Shown in pieces: positions 4,683 to 5,777 of a DNA stretch of 5,777 nt. The notes under the pieces were generated by a model. That model was not told where the DNA came from. It saw only the letters and a program-made list of their open reading frames with translations, and ran no database searches. The stretch covers positions 1 to 5,777 of the forward strand of contig JAADDB010000315.1 of assembly GCA_013154135.1 (NCBI GenBank), given 5' to 3'. This stretch comes from Chloroflexota bacterium (GTDB taxonomy: Bacteria > Chloroflexota > Anaerolineae > JAADDB01). The position numbers were made by a program, and so were the translations under genes. Every line of letters begins with the position of its first letter. Positions within the stretch are counted from its first letter, which is position 1.

Positions 4683-5732
4683 ATGGCTCGTATATTTGAT
4701 GTGATTGAAGCTCCCGACATGGGGCCGAATGACCTCGTGCTCCGGTTCCCGCCGCATGGGGCGGGGGATTTTCGCATCGGCTCCCAGCTCATTGTCCGCG
4801 AATCCCAAGCCGCGGTCTTCTTCCGCGATGGCAAGGCTTTGGACGTGTTCGGCCCGGGGCGGCATACCATCACCACCGCGAACATCCCCCTCCTGGTGAA
4901 TGCCCTGGGCAAGCTCTTTGACGGCCGTTCCCCCTTTACCGCGGAAGTCTACTTCGTGAACCTGCGCGAGTTCCCCGACCGCAAGTTCGGCACGGAGCAG
5001 CCCATTCCCTTCCGCGATCCGGATTTGGGGATTGTGCGGCTGCGCGCGCGGGGCATGTACGCCATGCAGATCGAGGACCCACGGCTGTTCGTGGAGAACA
5101 TCGTGGGGCAACAGGGACTGTACGAGAGTCGCCAGATTGAGGAGTACTTGCGCCGGGCTCTGGTCAGCCGCCTCCTCGACATCCTGGGCGAGACAAAGGT
5201 CGGCTTGTTCGACCTGCCCGCGCTCTACGACGAGCTCGCGGCCGCGCTGCGCGTGCGCGCGGAGGAGGATTTCAAGCGCCGGGGTATCCGCTTGAAGGAA
5301 GTGCGCATTGTGGCCATCACGCCCGATGAGGAGACGGAGAAGGCCATCAGCGAGCGCGCGGCCATGGGCGCCATCGGCGACATGACCAAGTACCTCCAGT
5401 GGAAGGCGGCCCGAGCCATGGAGATCGCGGCGGGCACAGAGGGCGCAGGCGGCATGACCGGCGCAGGCGTGGGTCTGGGCGCGGGCATGGGCATGGGCGC
5501 GGGCATGGCCCAGATCATTGCCAGCGCGTTGGGCGCTGCTGGCGCGGCCCAACAAACCCCCGCACCGACTCCTGCTCCGGCCACGCCCAAACCGCCCAAG
5601 ACGCCCGAGGAGATCCGGGATTTCCTGGACGCGCTCGACGTTCAGCTGGCCACAGGGCAAATCAGCGAGGCCCTCTACAACCGCCTGGTGGAGAAGTGGC
5701 AGAAACGCCTGGAGGAACTGGAGGGGAAGTAG
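4683..5732 (+). CDS. SPFH/Band-7 domain protein (COG4260, YdjI-like) with SHOCT-like tail
   Basis: This is a 349-residue protein of the bacterial SPFH group once called 'virion core protein'. Diagnostic features are an N-terminal FDVIEAPD (5-12), FRIGSQLIVRESQAAVFFRDG (30-50), DVFGPGRHTITTANIPLL (54-71) and FTAEVYFVNLREF (85-97). KFGTEQPIPFRDP (101-113) and VRLRARGMYAMQIEDPRLF (118-136) complete the domain. A helical region (150-245) probably mediates assembly. Residues 255-290 are rich in Gly, Ala and Met with GxxxG-type spacing. A Pro/Ala linker (291-305) then leads to a SHOCT-like end (307-345, with LATGQISEALYNRL). No transmembrane helix is needed: family members gather on membranes through partners. 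In Bacillus the related YdjI depends on membrane partners from its own operon, as I recall. It ends the operon here; no terminator is visible in the remaining 45 bases. Confidence 0.93.
   Translation: MARIFDVIEAPDMGPNDLVLRFPPHGAGDFRIGSQLIVRESQAAVFFRDGKALDVFGPGRHTITTANIPLLVNALGKLFDGRSPFTAEVYFVNLREFPDRKFGTEQPIPFRDPDLGIVRLRARGMYAMQIEDPRLFVENIVGQQGLYESRQIEEYLRRALVSRLLDILGETKVGLFDLPALYDELAAALRVRAEEDFKRRGIRLKEVRIVAITPDEETEKAISERAAMGAIGDMTKYLQWKAARAMEIAAGTEGAGGMTGAGVGLGAGMGMGAGMAQIIASALGAAGAAQQTPAPTPAPATPKPPKTPEEIRDFLDALDVQLATGQISEALYNRLVEKWQKRLEELEGK
5457..5516 (+). repeat. Low-complexity Gly/Ala/Met coding repeat
   Basis: Short imperfect repeats of GGGCGCGGGCATGGG type encode a TGAGVGLGAGMGMGAGM segment of the SPFH protein. 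The reading frame stays open and the composition is typical for this family's linker, so it is a coding repeat and not an inserted element. Confidence 0.6.
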
Positions 5733-5777
5733 GAACAATTGACGAGTAACGGGTAAGAGGTGGGTGGCCGGCGGGCG

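Noticed and set aside
4134..5738. Long - strand frame of 534 codons opposite the coiled-coil and SPFH genes
   Set aside because: It spans two well-supported + genes and their junction. Its composition (HAHARAQTHACAGHAACA type) reflects the antisense of the Gly/Ala repeat.
5733..5777. Terminator or next gene after the SPFH gene
   Set aside because: No hairpin with T-run and no ribosome site plus start can be made out in these 45 bases. The transcript may continue beyond the window.

Overview
The window comes from a GC-rich bacterial chromosome. Gene style suggests a Chloroflexota (Anaerolineae-like) or similar deep-branching bacterium: strong AGGAG-type ribosome sites, a COG4260-type SPFH protein and a DUF2207 protein in one operon, and GC-rich palindromic repeats between genes. 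This placement is a weak inference, because no marker gene is present. All five convincing genes lie on the + strand.

Layout. Positions 1-652 hold no convincing gene. They contain a probable terminator of an upstream gene (70-97), a GC hairpin (99-120) and a complex of short repeats. A RidA-family enamine/imine deaminase follows at 653-1039. Positions 1040-1599 are again non-coding. They hold a weak terminator-like hairpin and then a second copy of the same repeat complex. A tight four-gene operon runs from 1600 to 5732: a DUF2207 membrane protein with a polyglycine tail, a small protein with two membrane segments, a helical domain and a zinc ribbon, a coiled-coil protein of unknown family, and an SPFH/Band-7 protein with a glycine/alanine/methionine-rich segment and a SHOCT-like tail. 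Junctions inside the operon are 21 nt, a 4-nt ATGA overlap, and 3 nt. The last 45 bases show nothing recognisable.

How the genes may work together. The DUF2207 protein and the zinc-ribbon protein are predicted integral membrane proteins. The SPFH protein is of the kind that assembles peripherally on membranes, and the coiled-coil protein is soluble and has the look of an adaptor. DUF2207, zinc-ribbon and COG4260 SPFH proteins recur together in phage-shock (PspA)-type envelope-stress neighbourhoods, for example around Bacillus ydjFGHI as I recall it. A membrane-maintenance or stress module is therefore the most reasonable reading, with no PspA visible here. RidA is a separate metabolic housekeeping gene.

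The most unusual feature is the repeat complex. A 72-nt core occurs four times without gaps and a 65-nt unit three times. Two of the four cores are joined to long hairpins. One core stem shows a compensatory base change. Two related leaders of about 410-440 bp end immediately before two unrelated start codons.
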